From Corynebacterium frankenforstense DSM 45800 (lineage in GTDB: Bacteria; Actinomycetota; Actinomycetes; Mycobacteriales; Mycobacteriaceae): 64,000 bases of DNA. A program made the translations under genes and the position numbers. Below the pieces are notes generated by a model. That model was not told the DNA's origin, searched no databases, and saw only the letters and a program-made list of their open reading frames with translations. This document shows, piece after piece, positions 14,493-25,274 of the stretch (its first letter is position 1; every line of letters starts with the position of its first letter). The stretch is from assembly GCF_001941485.1 (NCBI RefSeq), contig NZ_CP009247.1, positions 1 to 64,000 of the forward strand, given 5' to 3'.

Positions 14493-14562
14493 CGGGAACC
14501 AGGTTCCGGGAACCGGGTTTCGGGAACCAGGTTTCGGGAACCAGGTTTCGGGAACCAGGTTC
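14493..14562. repeat. Five tandem 14-bp repeats
   Basis: The unit CGGGAACCAGGTTT, with variants at position 9 or the last base, is present exactly five times end to end (14493, 14507, 14521, 14535, 14549). It starts 4 nt after the DUF3566 stop codon. Adjacent units can pair (GGTTCCGGGAACC). It is probably a variable-number repeat. Confidence 0.9.
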
Positions 14563-14581
14563 CGCCGGGTCTCTCCGGCCG

Positions 14582-14613
14582 GGCCCCGCACCCTCTGGTG
14601 CGGGGCCTTCTCC
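14582..14613 (+). terminator. Terminator of the gyrA-DUF3566 unit
   Basis: GGCCCCGCACC at 14582-14592, loop CTCT and the exact complement at 14597-14607 are followed by TTCTCC. The T tract is weak but the stem is strong. Confidence 0.7.
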
Positions 14614-14756
14614 ATTGCCGACGTCGCGTACCTCCCGCCTGCCGGTCCCGCCCCGTGGGTGGTGCTTGCCGTCCGCGCGCGGGGTACTTCCTTCGCCCGC
14701 GCGGGGTATCGCCGGCCCGCGGGTGCCGCCGGTAAAAACGCAGGTGAAAAGGCGAT

Positions 14757-14786
14757 TTGCCTTTTTCTCGGGGCGATATGTAAAGT
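14757..14786 (+). promoter_or_regulatory. Putative promoter of the tRNA-Ile/tRNA-Ala pair
   Basis: TTGCCT at 14757-14762 and TAAAGT at 14781-14786, separated by 18 bp, precede the tRNA by 15 nt. The -35 lies in a small hairpin (AAAAGGC, loop GATTT, GCCTTTT). Assignment is by sequence only. Confidence 0.5.
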
Positions 14787-14801
14787 GATTTCTCGTTCAA
14801 C

Positions 14802-14878
14802 GGGCCTATAGCTCAGTCGGTTAGAGCGCATCGCTGATAACGATGAGGTCGCAAGTTCGATTCTTGCTAGGCCCACCA
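14802..14878 (+). tRNA. tRNA-Ile (GAT)
   Basis: A full cloverleaf begins GGGCCTA and ends TAGGCCC-A with an encoded CCA. The anticodon loop CTGATAA gives anticodon GAT, and the T-arm reads GCAAGTTCGATTCTTGC. It lies 9 nt upstream of tRNA-Ala, as commonly seen downstream of gyrA in actinobacteria. Confidence 0.97.
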
Positions 14879-14887
14879 GAACACCTT

Positions 14888-14960
14888 GGGGCATTAGCTC
14901 AATTGGTAGAGCACCTGCTTTGCAAGCAGGAGGTCAGGAGTTCGATTCTCCTATGCTCCA
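14888..14960 (+). tRNA. tRNA-Ala (TGC)
   Basis: The cloverleaf has acceptor arms GGGGCAT and ATGCTCC, anticodon stem-loop CCTGCTTTGCAAGCAGG with anticodon TGC, and T-arm AGGAGTTCGATTCTCCT. The discriminator A is at 14960; CCA is not encoded. Confidence 0.97.
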
Positions 14961-14967
14961 CGGTCAA

Positions 14968-15011
14968 CCGGCACCGTCCGGGCCTTAGCGGCCTGGGCGG
15001 TGCCGGTTTTT
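14968..15011 (+). terminator. Terminator after the tRNA pair
   Basis: A long stem, CCGGCACCGTCCGGGCC with its near-perfect complement GGCCTGGGCGGTGCCGG, is followed by TTTTT. It ends the tRNA transcript. Confidence 0.9.
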
Positions 15012-15099
15012 GTGTGGGGTTTGGGTGTTTCGCCGGGTCAGGTGTGGTTGGCTAGGGGTTTCGTGGGCGTCGGGCGGGGCCAGCCAGGGCAGTACCGCG

Positions 15100-15177
15100 A
15101 AAATGTGTCATGCCAGCCGAGAGGCCCGAAAATGACCTGGGGAAACGTCGGGGGCCGCACACGCGATGACACATTTT
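15100..15177. repeat. Palindromic intergenic element, copy B
   Basis: AAAATGTGTCAT at 15100-15111 and ATGACACATTTT at 15166-15177 are an exact 12-bp inverted repeat, 78 bp end to end. On the minus strand it matches copy A: TGTGTCATCGCGTG, then TTTCCCCAGG with CAG at offset 38, then TGACACA. The partly complementary core (AGGCCCG, CGGGGGCC) extends the hairpin. The rest of 15012-15351 holds no gene. Confidence 0.75.
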
Positions 15178-15351
15178 TCCGGTGGCCCCCGTTCGATCCG
15201 GCTCGCCTGACACGACCCGATCCGCGGCTTGCCTCGACCTGACGGGCCTCAGCCCGCCCCATCCTGCCCACCGGGGAGACGGCAGGTGCAGCTCGTAGCA
15301 TGAAGCCATGATGAGCGATAGCGCCGGAACCGCAGACGAAGCGGACGAACG

Positions 15352-17922
<2,571 letters not shown>

Positions 17923-17969
17923 GGGGCCGAGGCCCGGGTTGTGCCGGCCCCGGCACAGACCCCGGACCC

Positions 17970-18836
17970 CTACTCGAAGAGCAGGCCGACCCCGTAGGTC
18001 GCCACGAGCGCCAGCGCACCGCCGATAGTGACGCGCACGGACGCCTTGACCGGGTCCGCGCCGCCCAGCTTGGCGGCCAGCCCGCCGGTCGCGGCCAGCG
18101 CGGCCAGGGTGACCACGCCCGTGATGATGATGCGCCCGGACTCGGGCCCGAGCAGGATCGCGATCATCGGCACCAGCGCGCCGACGAGGAAGGACATGAA
18201 GGAGGCCAGGGCCGCGGCCCACGGGCTGACCAGCTCGTCCTCCTCGATGCCCCAGTGCACGTCGAGGTGCGCGGCCAGCGGGTCACGGGCCGTAAGCTCA
18301 GTGGCCACCGCCCGCGCCGTGGCCGGCGACAGGCCGCGGCCGCGGTAGATGTCGACCAGCTCGCGGAACTCCTCGCCGGGCTTGACCTGCAGGTCCTCGC
18401 GCTCCTCGGCGACCAGGGCGCGCTCGGTGTCGCGCTGGCTGGACACGGAGACGTACTCGCCGAGGGCCATGGAGACCGCGCCGCCGAGCACCGCAGCGGC
18501 GCCGGCCGTGGCGATGGCGGTGGTCGACGCCCCGGCGGCGGCCACACCGACGACCACGGCGGCCGTCGAAACGATGCCGTCGTTGGCGCCGAGCACGCCC
18601 GCACGCAGGCGGTTGAGCCTCTCATTCAGGCCGCTCGCGGCGTCCTCGGGGTGGCGCTCCACCTCCTCACCGGGCGGGGCGTCGGGTTCGTAGACGAAGG
18701 GACAGGCGCCGCCATGCTCGAGCCCGTGCTCGGGCCCATGCGCGGGCGATGAGCCGGCCGCGCCGTCAGCGCGGACGGGGGAGTCGGTGGCGGGGTCGAG
18801 GCAGGGCCTCTTGGTGGGGTCAGCTGTTGCGTTCAT
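17970..18836 (-). CDS. VIT1/CCC1-family transporter
   Basis: This 288-residue membrane protein is of the VIT (vacuolar iron transporter-like) family, which in eukaryotes moves Fe2+ or Mn2+. The core begins LNERLNRLRAGVLGANDGIVSTAAVVVGVAAAG, the family hallmark. SMALGEYVSVSSQRDTERA follows, and then a cytoplasmic Glu-rich segment that binds metal in homologues. Three further hydrophobic segments close the protein. The first 65 residues are a His/Pro-rich extension. It is divergent from the ABC transporter operon; a TTACCTCAGGTAA palindrome lies upstream. Confidence 0.88.
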   Translation of the reverse strand: MNATADPTKRPCLDPATDSPVRADGAAGSSPAHGPEHGLEHGGACPFVYEPDAPPGEEVERHPEDAASGLNERLNRLRAGVLGANDGIVSTAAVVVGVAAAGASTTAIATAGAAAVLGGAVSMALGEYVSVSSQRDTERALVAEEREDLQVKPGEEFRELVDIYRGRGLSPATARAVATELTARDPLAAHLDVHWGIEEDELVSPWAAALASFMSFLVGALVPMIAILLGPESGRIIITGVVTLAALAATGGLAAKLGGADPVKASVRVTIGGALALVATYGVGLLFE

Positions 18837-18888
18837 AATTCAATGATGCGTACGCAACCGGGCGCCCGCAAGGCTGCATAGGCTGCCA

Positions 18889-18901
18889 TTACCTCAGGTA
18901 A
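18889..18901. promoter_or_regulatory. Perfect 13-bp palindrome upstream of the VIT gene
   Basis: TTACCT-C-AGGTAA lies 53 bp upstream of the VIT start in the divergent intergenic region. It does not match the DtxR consensus (TTAGGTTAGGCTAACCTAA), although a metal-linked operator would fit the neighbour. Function is inferred. Confidence 0.45.
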
Positions 18902-18997
18902 GAGGCCATTTTAAGGCAAGGGTTCGGTAAGTTGAACAAGCTGCTCCCCGGTCCCCGAACCACGTCCGACGCACCCCCCGAACCAGCCCTGAACCAC

Positions 18998-19015
18998 CCA
19001 TGACAGATGTCATGG
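18998..19015. promoter_or_regulatory. Inverted-repeat operator candidate upstream of the ABC/TCS operon
   Basis: CCATGACA-GA-TGTCATGG is a perfect 18-bp inverted repeat. A further CATGACA half-site lies at 19022-19028, and a separate palindrome TGACTCAGAGTCA at 19061-19073 overlaps the ATG of the ABC gene. Repeated half-sites like this suit a NarL-type regulator such as the one encoded in the same operon. Confidence 0.5.
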
Positions 19016-19072
19016 CCGATTCATGACACGCACCCCATACCCGTACCCTCCCGCGCGCGTTGACTCAGAGTC

Positions 19073-20146
19073 ATGGAAACGAGAAGACAGCCACCCGCCA
19101 CCCCGGCCATCCGGGTCCGCGGCCTGCGCAAGGACTTCCCCGGCACGGGCGTCGGCGGCCACCGCGGCACCGTGCACGCCCTGCGCGGGGTCGACCTCGA
19201 GATCGACCGGGGCGAGATCGTCGCCCTGCTCGGCCCCAACGGCTCCGGAAAATCCACGCTCATCGACCAGATACTGGGCCTGGCCGGCCCCACCGCAGGC
19301 CACGTCGAGGTCTTCGGCGGCACCCCGAAGGAGGCGGTGAGCGCCGGCCGCGTCGGCGCCGCGCTGCAGACCGGCGGGCTGCTGGACGACCTCACGGTCA
19401 ACCAGACCGTACGCATGTTGGCGACCACCTACGCCGAGCACCGCGACGTCGGCAAGCTCCTGGAGTACGCGGACCTGACCGAGCTGGCCGGCCGCCGGGT
19501 GCGCAAGCTCTCCGGCGGCGAGCGCCAGCGCCTGCGCTTCGCGCTGACGATCCTGGCCGACCCGGACCTGATGATCCTCGACGAGCCGACCACCGGCATG
19601 GACGCCACCGCGCGCCGCGACTTCTGGCGGCGCATGGAGGTGCTGGCGCGCGCCGGGCACACGATCCTGTTCGCCACCCACTACCTCGAGGAGGCCGAGC
19701 ACTTCGCCGAGCGCACCGTGCTGCTGGCGAAGGGGAGGGTGATTGCCGACGCGCCGACCTCCGAGCTGCGCGACCTTACCGCGCGCCGCACCGTGTGCGT
19801 CGACGTGCCGCGCGCGGCCGCCGCCCGGATCGAGGGCGCCGAGATCCTCGCCGAGCCCCGCGGCGCCCGCCGCGCCGACGGAGCGGGCGCCGACGCCGCC
19901 GGCGCCGACACCGCAGGCACCACCGCCGCTGCCGTCGACACCGTCGACACCGCCGACACCGCCGACAACACAGACACCGTGCGCGTGTGCGTGCACGCCG
20001 ACGCCGCCGGCGCGGACCGCCTGGCGCTGCGCGTGCTCGGCGAGCTCGGCGGGCGCAACCTGACCGTCGAGCAGAACTCCCTGGAAGACACGTTCGTCGC
20101 CCTGACCGGCGCCGACGACACCGACGACGAGGAGAACCCGCGATGA
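19073..20146 (+). CDS. ABC-2 type exporter, ATP-binding subunit
   Basis: This 357-residue ATPase has Walker A GPNGSGKST, signature LSGGERQRLRFA, Walker B LMILDEPTTGMD and switch His (FATHYLEE). The best fit is the CcmA/drug-export ATPase family, partnered by the permease that overlaps its stop (ATGA). After the ATPase domain comes a C-terminal region with a low-complexity stretch rich in Ala, Asp and Thr (about residues 265-305) made of short DNA repeats. The substrate is unknown; an associated sensor kinase and regulator suggest a response to an envelope-active compound. Confidence 0.88.
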   Translation: METRRQPPATPAIRVRGLRKDFPGTGVGGHRGTVHALRGVDLEIDRGEIVALLGPNGSGKSTLIDQILGLAGPTAGHVEVFGGTPKEAVSAGRVGAALQTGGLLDDLTVNQTVRMLATTYAEHRDVGKLLEYADLTELAGRRVRKLSGGERQRLRFALTILADPDLMILDEPTTGMDATARRDFWRRMEVLARAGHTILFATHYLEEAEHFAERTVLLAKGRVIADAPTSELRDLTARRTVCVDVPRAAAARIEGAEILAEPRGARRADGAGADAAGADTAGTTAAAVDTVDTADTADNTDTVRVCVHADAAGADRLALRVLGELGGRNLTVEQNSLEDTFVALTGADDTDDEENPR

Positions 20147-20913
20147 GCAGCCCGATCAACCTGCGCTTCACCGGCTGGCAGGTCTACCGCACGCTCGCCG
20201 ACGTGACCACGATGGTCTTCACCGTCGGCCTGCCGGTGATCTTCTACCTCATCTTCGGCGCGGCGATGGCCTACGCCGAGCTGCCCTTCCGGGACGGCAA
20301 CATCGCCGCCTACGTCATGATCGGCATGGCGCTCTACGGCGGCATCTCGGGGGCGATCTCGGTGACCGGCCAGGTCCACCTCGAGTACGCCTCCGGGTGG
20401 GCCCACCAGTTGGCACTGACCCCGCTGACCACCGCCCAGGCGCTCTTCGCCCAGCTCAGTGCCGTGATCACGGCGACGATCCTGCCCGTGCTCGCCGTGA
20501 ACGTCACGGGCCTTGTGACGGGCGTGGAGATGCCCGCGGACGAGTGGGTCATCTCCGCGCTGATCACCGTGGCGGTCTCGGTGCCCTTCGGCTTCTACGG
20601 CCTGGCGATCACCGCGGCCTGGGCCAGCCCCAACGCGATCTCGATCGCCACGACCAGCACGGTGATTCTCGCCTTCGCGGCGAACATGTTCATGCCGCTG
20701 ACCGAGTCCCTGCTCAACTTCGCCCGGTTCACCCCGCTCTACGGGGCGGCGGCGCTGGCGCGCTGGCCGCTCTCGGACGGCTGGCAGCTGCTGGCCGAGG
20801 AGCCGAACTTCCTGCAGCACGAAATGTGGTATGCGCTGGTAAATATAGGGGTATGGACGGCGATCTTCGTCGCGGCGTGGCTGCTTCTGCGCCGCAGGAT
20901 GACCCGCAGGTGA
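20143..20913 (+). CDS. ABC-2 type exporter, permease subunit
   Basis: This 256-residue membrane protein has six predicted helices (for example TMVFTVGLPVIFYLIFGAAMAY, AVITATILPVLAVNVTGLVTG, VWTAIFVAAWLLLRRRM). It is the typical ABC2-type half partner of the preceding ATPase. The start overlaps the ATPase stop by 4 nt and the stop overlaps the kinase start (GTGA), so all four genes 19073-22768 are translationally coupled. Transport direction is inferred to be export because no binding protein is present. Confidence 0.85.
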   Translation: MSSPINLRFTGWQVYRTLADVTTMVFTVGLPVIFYLIFGAAMAYAELPFRDGNIAAYVMIGMALYGGISGAISVTGQVHLEYASGWAHQLALTPLTTAQALFAQLSAVITATILPVLAVNVTGLVTGVEMPADEWVISALITVAVSVPFGFYGLAITAAWASPNAISIATTSTVILAFAANMFMPLTESLLNFARFTPLYGAAALARWPLSDGWQLLAEEPNFLQHEMWYALVNIGVWTAIFVAAWLLLRRRMTRR

Positions 20914-22160
20914 CCGGCGACGGCGCGCACGCCCCGGGCCCCGGCGGCGTGCGCGGCAGGCTGGCCGAGTGGCGCGCCGACTTCCGGGGCGGCGACAGCA
21001 GCTACGCCACCATCTGGCTGCTCCTGCTGCTCTTCCCGGTCTACCGCGGCTTCGTCGAGGGCCCGCTCACCGGCGTGGCGGCGCTGGTGACCGTGGCGGC
21101 CTTCAGCGCGTTCTACGCCGCCGGCTTCGGGCTGGCCTACCGCCGCCCCGTCGGCTGGAGCCGGCCTGCGCGCTGCGGATTCTGGGTCGCGGGGATGCTG
21201 ATCTGCGCGGCGGCCGCCTGGCCGTTCATCGGCGCCCTGGTCGTCTTCTTCGCCCCGTACCTCGCGGTCTTCTGCGCCTTCCACCTGCGCCTCTCCCACT
21301 CGCTCCTGGCCGTGGGCGCCATCATCGCCGCGGGCGTGGGCGTCACCGCGCTCTACGGCGACGGCGCCGTCGAGGCCTTCTCCGGCACCACGATCATCGT
21401 CCCGGCCTTCCTGCTGCTGCTCGCCCAGGTCATCCAGCGCCAGACCCGCGCCGAGGAGCTCGCCCACGAGCTCGAGCTGACCCGCCAGCGCGAGACCATC
21501 GCGCTCGACGTCCACGACGTCCTGGGCCACACGCTCACGGTGGTCAACCTCAAGGCCGAGGTCGCCCGCCGCCTGATGGACACCGACCCCGGGCGCGCGC
21601 GTGCCGAGGTCGAGCAGGTCGCCGAGCTCTCCCGCATCGCGCTCGCTGAGGTCCGCCAGGCCGTCACCCGCACCCGCCGCCCGGACTTGCCCGGCGAGCT
21701 CGCCGCCGCGCGCCGGGCGCTGGAGACCGCCGGGGTCGAGGCGGAGATCGACGCCGGCGACGAGGCCCCGCCCTTCGCCGCGGCCGTGGTGCGCGAGGCC
21801 GTCACCAACGTCGTCCGCCACGCGCAGGCGAGCCGCTGCCGCATCACCGTCACGCCCCGCGGTGTCGAGGTGATTGACGACGGTCGCGGCATGCGCGGCG
21901 CCGCGGTGGGCGACGGCGAGGGGCTCGCGGGGCTCGCCCGGCGCGTGGAGGCGTTGGGCGGTACCTTCACCGTCGCCGACCGCGAAACGGGCGGCACCCA
22001 CCTGAGTGCGCTGCTGCCGGCGCCGAAGCGGCCGGACGCGCGCGGTGCGCAGGGGTCGGACGGGGACCGGTCGGACGGGGACCGTCAGGACGCGCGGGCC
22101 ACGGACCGCGGCGAACGGGAGGACACGCCGCGCGCCGGGCGGCCGGGGCAGCCGGCGTGA
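20910..22160 (+). CDS. NarL/DesK-family sensor histidine kinase
   Basis: This 416-residue kinase has five or six N-terminal transmembrane helices. A HisKA_3 dimerisation helix has the phosphoacceptor His202 in ALDVHDVLGHTLTVVNLKAEVA, followed by a short HATPase domain (VVREAVTNVVRHAQA, IDDGRGM, GLAGLARRVEALGG). A poorly conserved charged tail of about 50 residues follows. The GTG at 20910 overlaps the permease stop; an ATG at 20853 inside the permease gene is less likely. It presumably phosphorylates the regulator encoded next and senses through its membrane domain. Confidence 0.9.
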   Translation: MTGDGAHAPGPGGVRGRLAEWRADFRGGDSSYATIWLLLLLFPVYRGFVEGPLTGVAALVTVAAFSAFYAAGFGLAYRRPVGWSRPARCGFWVAGMLICAAAAWPFIGALVVFFAPYLAVFCAFHLRLSHSLLAVGAIIAAGVGVTALYGDGAVEAFSGTTIIVPAFLLLLAQVIQRQTRAEELAHELELTRQRETIALDVHDVLGHTLTVVNLKAEVARRLMDTDPGRARAEVEQVAELSRIALAEVRQAVTRTRRPDLPGELAAARRALETAGVEAEIDAGDEAPPFAAAVVREAVTNVVRHAQASRCRITVTPRGVEVIDDGRGMRGAAVGDGEGLAGLARRVEALGGTFTVADRETGGTHLSALLPAPKRPDARGAQGSDGDRSDGDRQDARATDRGEREDTPRAGRPGQPA

Positions 22161-22768
22161 TCCCGATCCTCATCGCCGACGACCAGGACCTCGTGCGCGG
22201 GGCCCTGGCCGCCCTGCTGGACACCGAGCGCGACATCGAGGTCGTCGCCGAGTGCGGCCGCGGCGACGAGGTCGTCGACGCCGTGCGCGCCGCTGACCCG
22301 CGCCCGCGGGTGGCGCTGCTCGACATCGAGATGCCCGGCGGCGGCGGGATCGACGCGGCCGCCGCCCTACACGAGGCCGACCTGGGCTGCCGCTCGCTGA
22401 TCGTGACCACCTTCGGCAGGCCCGGCTACCTGCGCCAGGCGCTGGCCGCCGGGGTCAGCGGCTTCCTGGTCAAGGACACCCCGCCCGAGCAGCTCGCCGA
22501 GGCGGTGCGCCGGGTGGACTCCGGGCTGCGGGTGGTCGACCACACCCTGGCCGAGGAGTCGCTGTTCACCCCGGAGTGCCCGCTGACCCCGCGGGAGCTG
22601 GAGATCGTGCGCGCGGCCCGCGACGGCGCCTCGGTGCGCGAGATCGCCTCCCGGGTCCATCTGAGCCCGGGCACGGTGCGCAACCACCTCTCGGCGGTGA
22701 TCGGCAAGACGGGCACCGCCAACCGGCACGCGGCGGTGCGCCGCGCCGAGGAGGCCGGCTGGCTGTAG
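22157..22768 (+). CDS. NarL/LuxR-family response regulator
   Basis: This 203-residue two-domain regulator has a receiver with acidic DDQD, phosphoacceptor Asp56 in LLDIEMPG and Lys in LVKDTPPEQL. A LuxR-type helix-turn-helix follows (LTPRELEIVRAARDGASVREIASRVHLSPGTVRNHLSAVIGKTG). The GTG start overlaps the kinase stop by 4 nt. It is likely to control its own operon through the inverted repeats upstream of 19073; this is inferred from context. Confidence 0.92.
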   Translation: MIPILIADDQDLVRGALAALLDTERDIEVVAECGRGDEVVDAVRAADPRPRVALLDIEMPGGGGIDAAAALHEADLGCRSLIVTTFGRPGYLRQALAAGVSGFLVKDTPPEQLAEAVRRVDSGLRVVDHTLAEESLFTPECPLTPRELEIVRAARDGASVREIASRVHLSPGTVRNHLSAVIGKTGTANRHAAVRRAEEAGWL

Positions 22769-22878
22769 CCGGCGCCCGGAAATTGTCCCGATATCGCCGC
22801 TGTTCGGGGCCGCTGTATCGATAAAGGCTTTCGATTTCGGTTTGCTTACCCGCTCTGACCTGGGCTTATGATTGCCGA

Positions 22879-23997
22879 ATGAACTCTGCAAGGTATGGCT
22901 CCACCGGCCGGGCGGCCCGGTCCACCGCCGGCTCCCGGTCCACCGCCGGCCCCCGGTCCACCCGCGGCGCGCGCGAAAACCACGCCGGGCTCGGCATGCG
23001 CGGCGCGCTCGCGGCCGTCGTCGCCGTCGTGACCGCCCTCGCCCTGACGGCCTGTTCCGCCACCGGCGGCGCCCCGCGCAACCGCGGCGGCGACGGCGAG
23101 GGCGGCGGGGGAGTGGACACCCCGCGCATGACGGTCGCGATGGTCAGCCACGGCGCGCCGGGCGACACCTTCTGGGACCTGGTGCGCAAGGGCGCCGAGG
23201 ACGCCGCGCAGAAGGACAACATCGAGCTGCGCTACTCCTCGCACCCCGAGCTTCCCGAACAGGCCAACCTCATCCGCAACGCCGTCGACTCCCAGGTCGA
23301 CGGGCTGGCGGTGACCATGCCGAACCCGGACTCGCTGGGCCCGGTGGTCCAGACCGCCGTCGACGCCGGCATCCCGACCGTCGGCCTGAACTCCGGCATG
23401 GACCGCTACCAGGACTTCGGCATGGCCGCCTTCTTCGGCCAGGAGGAGAAGGTCGCCGGGCGCAAGGCCGGCGAGCGCCTCGGCGAGGAGGGTGCGAAGA
23501 AGGTCCTCTGCGTCATCCACGAGCAGGGCAACTCCTCGCAGGAGTCGCGCTGCGCGGGCCTGAAGGAGGGCCTCAACGACACCGCCCCGGGCGGCCAGGT
23601 CGAGCTGCTCTACGTCAACGGCATGGACCTCACCGCCGTCGAGTCGACGCTGCAGGCCAAGCTCTCCCAGGACCGCTCGGTCGACTGGGTCATGGGCCTG
23701 GTCGCCCCGGTCGCCCTGACCGCGGTCTCCGCGCGCGAGCAGGCCGGCGCCGAGGCCAGGATCGCCACCTTCGACACCAACGCCGAGCTCGTCGGCGCGA
23801 TCGAGGACGGCGAGGTCGAGTTCGCCGTCGACCAGCAGCCGTACCTGCAGGGGTACATGGCGGTCGACACGCTGTGGCTGGCCCACCGCAACGGCTCCGC
23901 GCCCGGCGGCGCGCGCCCGGTCTACACCGGACCGAGCTTCGTCGACGCCTCCAACGTCGACAAGATCGCCGAGGCGGCCAAGGAGGGGTTGCGTTGA
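22879..23997 (+). CDS. Sugar ABC transporter, substrate-binding lipoprotein
   Basis: This 372-residue periplasmic-binding-type lipoprotein is of the ribose/xylose class. The signal segment ends in the lipobox LTAC with Cys59. The mature domain reads MTVAMVSHGAPGDTFWDLVRKGAEDAA and AVTMPNPDSLGPVVQTAVDAGIPTVGLNSG, the usual hinge and sugar-facing motifs. The first 35 residues carry a short duplicated Ser/Thr-rich segment ahead of the signal helix; the ATG upstream of MRGALAA is a plausible alternative start. The permease start overlaps its stop. The sugar is unknown. Confidence 0.87.
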   Translation: MNSARYGSTGRAARSTAGSRSTAGPRSTRGARENHAGLGMRGALAAVVAVVTALALTACSATGGAPRNRGGDGEGGGGVDTPRMTVAMVSHGAPGDTFWDLVRKGAEDAAQKDNIELRYSSHPELPEQANLIRNAVDSQVDGLAVTMPNPDSLGPVVQTAVDAGIPTVGLNSGMDRYQDFGMAAFFGQEEKVAGRKAGERLGEEGAKKVLCVIHEQGNSSQESRCAGLKEGLNDTAPGGQVELLYVNGMDLTAVESTLQAKLSQDRSVDWVMGLVAPVALTAVSAREQAGAEARIATFDTNAELVGAIEDGEVEFAVDQQPYLQGYMAVDTLWLAHRNGSAPGGARPVYTGPSFVDASNVDKIAEAAKEGLR

Positions 23998-25274
23998 GCG
24001 AGGCCACCCCGATTTCCGACGCCGCGCCCGGCACCGCGGGCGCGCCCGGCACCGCGGGAGCGGAGAGCACCGGCGCGGAGACCACCGCGTCCCGCGACGA
24101 CCGCCTGCAGACCTCCACCAGACTGCAGTCCCTGCTGCGCCGCCCGGAGCTGTCCAGCCTGCTCGGCGCGATCCTGATCTTCGCGCTCTTCTTCGCCGTC
24201 GCCCCGGCCTTCCGCAGCCTCGACGCCTTCGCCACGGTGCTCTACGCGTCCTCGACGATCGGCATCATCGCCGTCGGCGTGGGCCTGCTGATGATCGGCG
24301 ACGAGTTCGACCTCTCCTCGGGCGTGGCCGTGACCACCTACGCGCTGGTGGCGACCATGCTCAACTACAACCTGTGGCTGAACTCCTGGGTCGGCGCGGC
24401 GATCTCGCTGGCCACCGCGCTGATCATCGGCGCGCTCAACGGCTACCTGGTCACCCGCACCGGCATCCCGTCCTTCCTGATCACCCTGGCGGCGTTCCTG
24501 ATGCTGCAGGGCCTGAACCTGGCGATCACCAAGCTGGTCACCGGCCAGGTGGCCACCCCGACGATCTCGGACATGGAGGGCTTCGACTCCGCCCGCGCCT
24601 TCTTCGCCTCCTCGGTGGACGTCTTCGGCGTGCAGGTGCGCGTCACCGTCTTCTGGTGGCTGCTCTTCGTGGCGATCGCCACCGTGGTGCTCTACCGCAC
24701 CCGGGTGGGCAACTGGATCTTCGCCGTCGGCGGGGACCAGAAGGCCGCCCGCGCCGTGGGTGTGCCCGTGCGCGCCACCAAGATCGGCCTGTTCATGACG
24801 GTCGCCTTCTGCGCCTGGTTCGTCGGCATGCACAACCTGTTCATGTTCGACTCGATCCAGGCCGGCCAGGGCGTGGGCAACGAGTTCATCTACATCATCG
24901 CCGCCGTCATCGGCGGCTGTTCGCTGACCGGCGGGCGCGGCACGGCCATCGGCACCGCGATCGGCGCGCTCATCTTCGGCATGACCAACCAGGGCATCGT
25001 CTACGCCGGCTGGAACCCGGACTGGTTCAAGTTCTTCCTCGGCGCGATGCTGCTGTGGGCCGTGCTGACCAACAACTCGTTCACGCGCTGGGCCGCCGCC
25101 GGCCTGCCGGGGCGAAAGCCCCGCACGCTTGACGACGCCGCGCCTGCCGCACGCCCGGAGCCCGGGTCCGACGAGGCGCGCGGCACCGCCGCGCGCGGGG
25201 CGCGCGACGCCGCAGGTACGCGCGACGGGAAGCGACGCGACGTCGTCAATTCGGAAGGGGAGTCCCATGAGTGA
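23994..25274 (+). CDS. Sugar ABC transporter, permease (RbsC/XylH-like)
   Basis: This 426-residue permease has about eight helices in the BPD_transp_2 pattern (GIIAVGVGLLMIGDEFDLSSG, GALNGYLVTRTGIPSFLITLAAFLMLQGLNL, AVGGDQKAARAVGVPVRATKI). The start is a TTG overlapping the lipoprotein stop (TTGA), supported by AAGGAGGGG about 7 nt upstream. A 65-residue hydrophilic C-terminal tail after the last helix is low-complexity and contains the TTGACGACGCC word (25129). It overlaps the ATPase gene by 8 nt. Confidence 0.88.
   Translation: MSEATPISDAAPGTAGAPGTAGAESTGAETTASRDDRLQTSTRLQSLLRRPELSSLLGAILIFALFFAVAPAFRSLDAFATVLYASSTIGIIAVGVGLLMIGDEFDLSSGVAVTTYALVATMLNYNLWLNSWVGAAISLATALIIGALNGYLVTRTGIPSFLITLAAFLMLQGLNLAITKLVTGQVATPTISDMEGFDSARAFFASSVDVFGVQVRVTVFWWLLFVAIATVVLYRTRVGNWIFAVGGDQKAARAVGVPVRATKIGLFMTVAFCAWFVGMHNLFMFDSIQAGQGVGNEFIYIIAAVIGGCSLTGGRGTAIGTAIGALIFGMTNQGIVYAGWNPDWFKFFLGAMLLWAVLTNNSFTRWAAAGLPGRKPRTLDDAAPAARPEPGSDEARGTAARGARDAAGTRDGKRRDVVNSEGESHE

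Noticed and set aside
22769..22878. Riboswitch before the sugar importer operon
   Set aside because: The 110-bp gap is AT-rich and promoter-like but shows no conserved riboswitch core.
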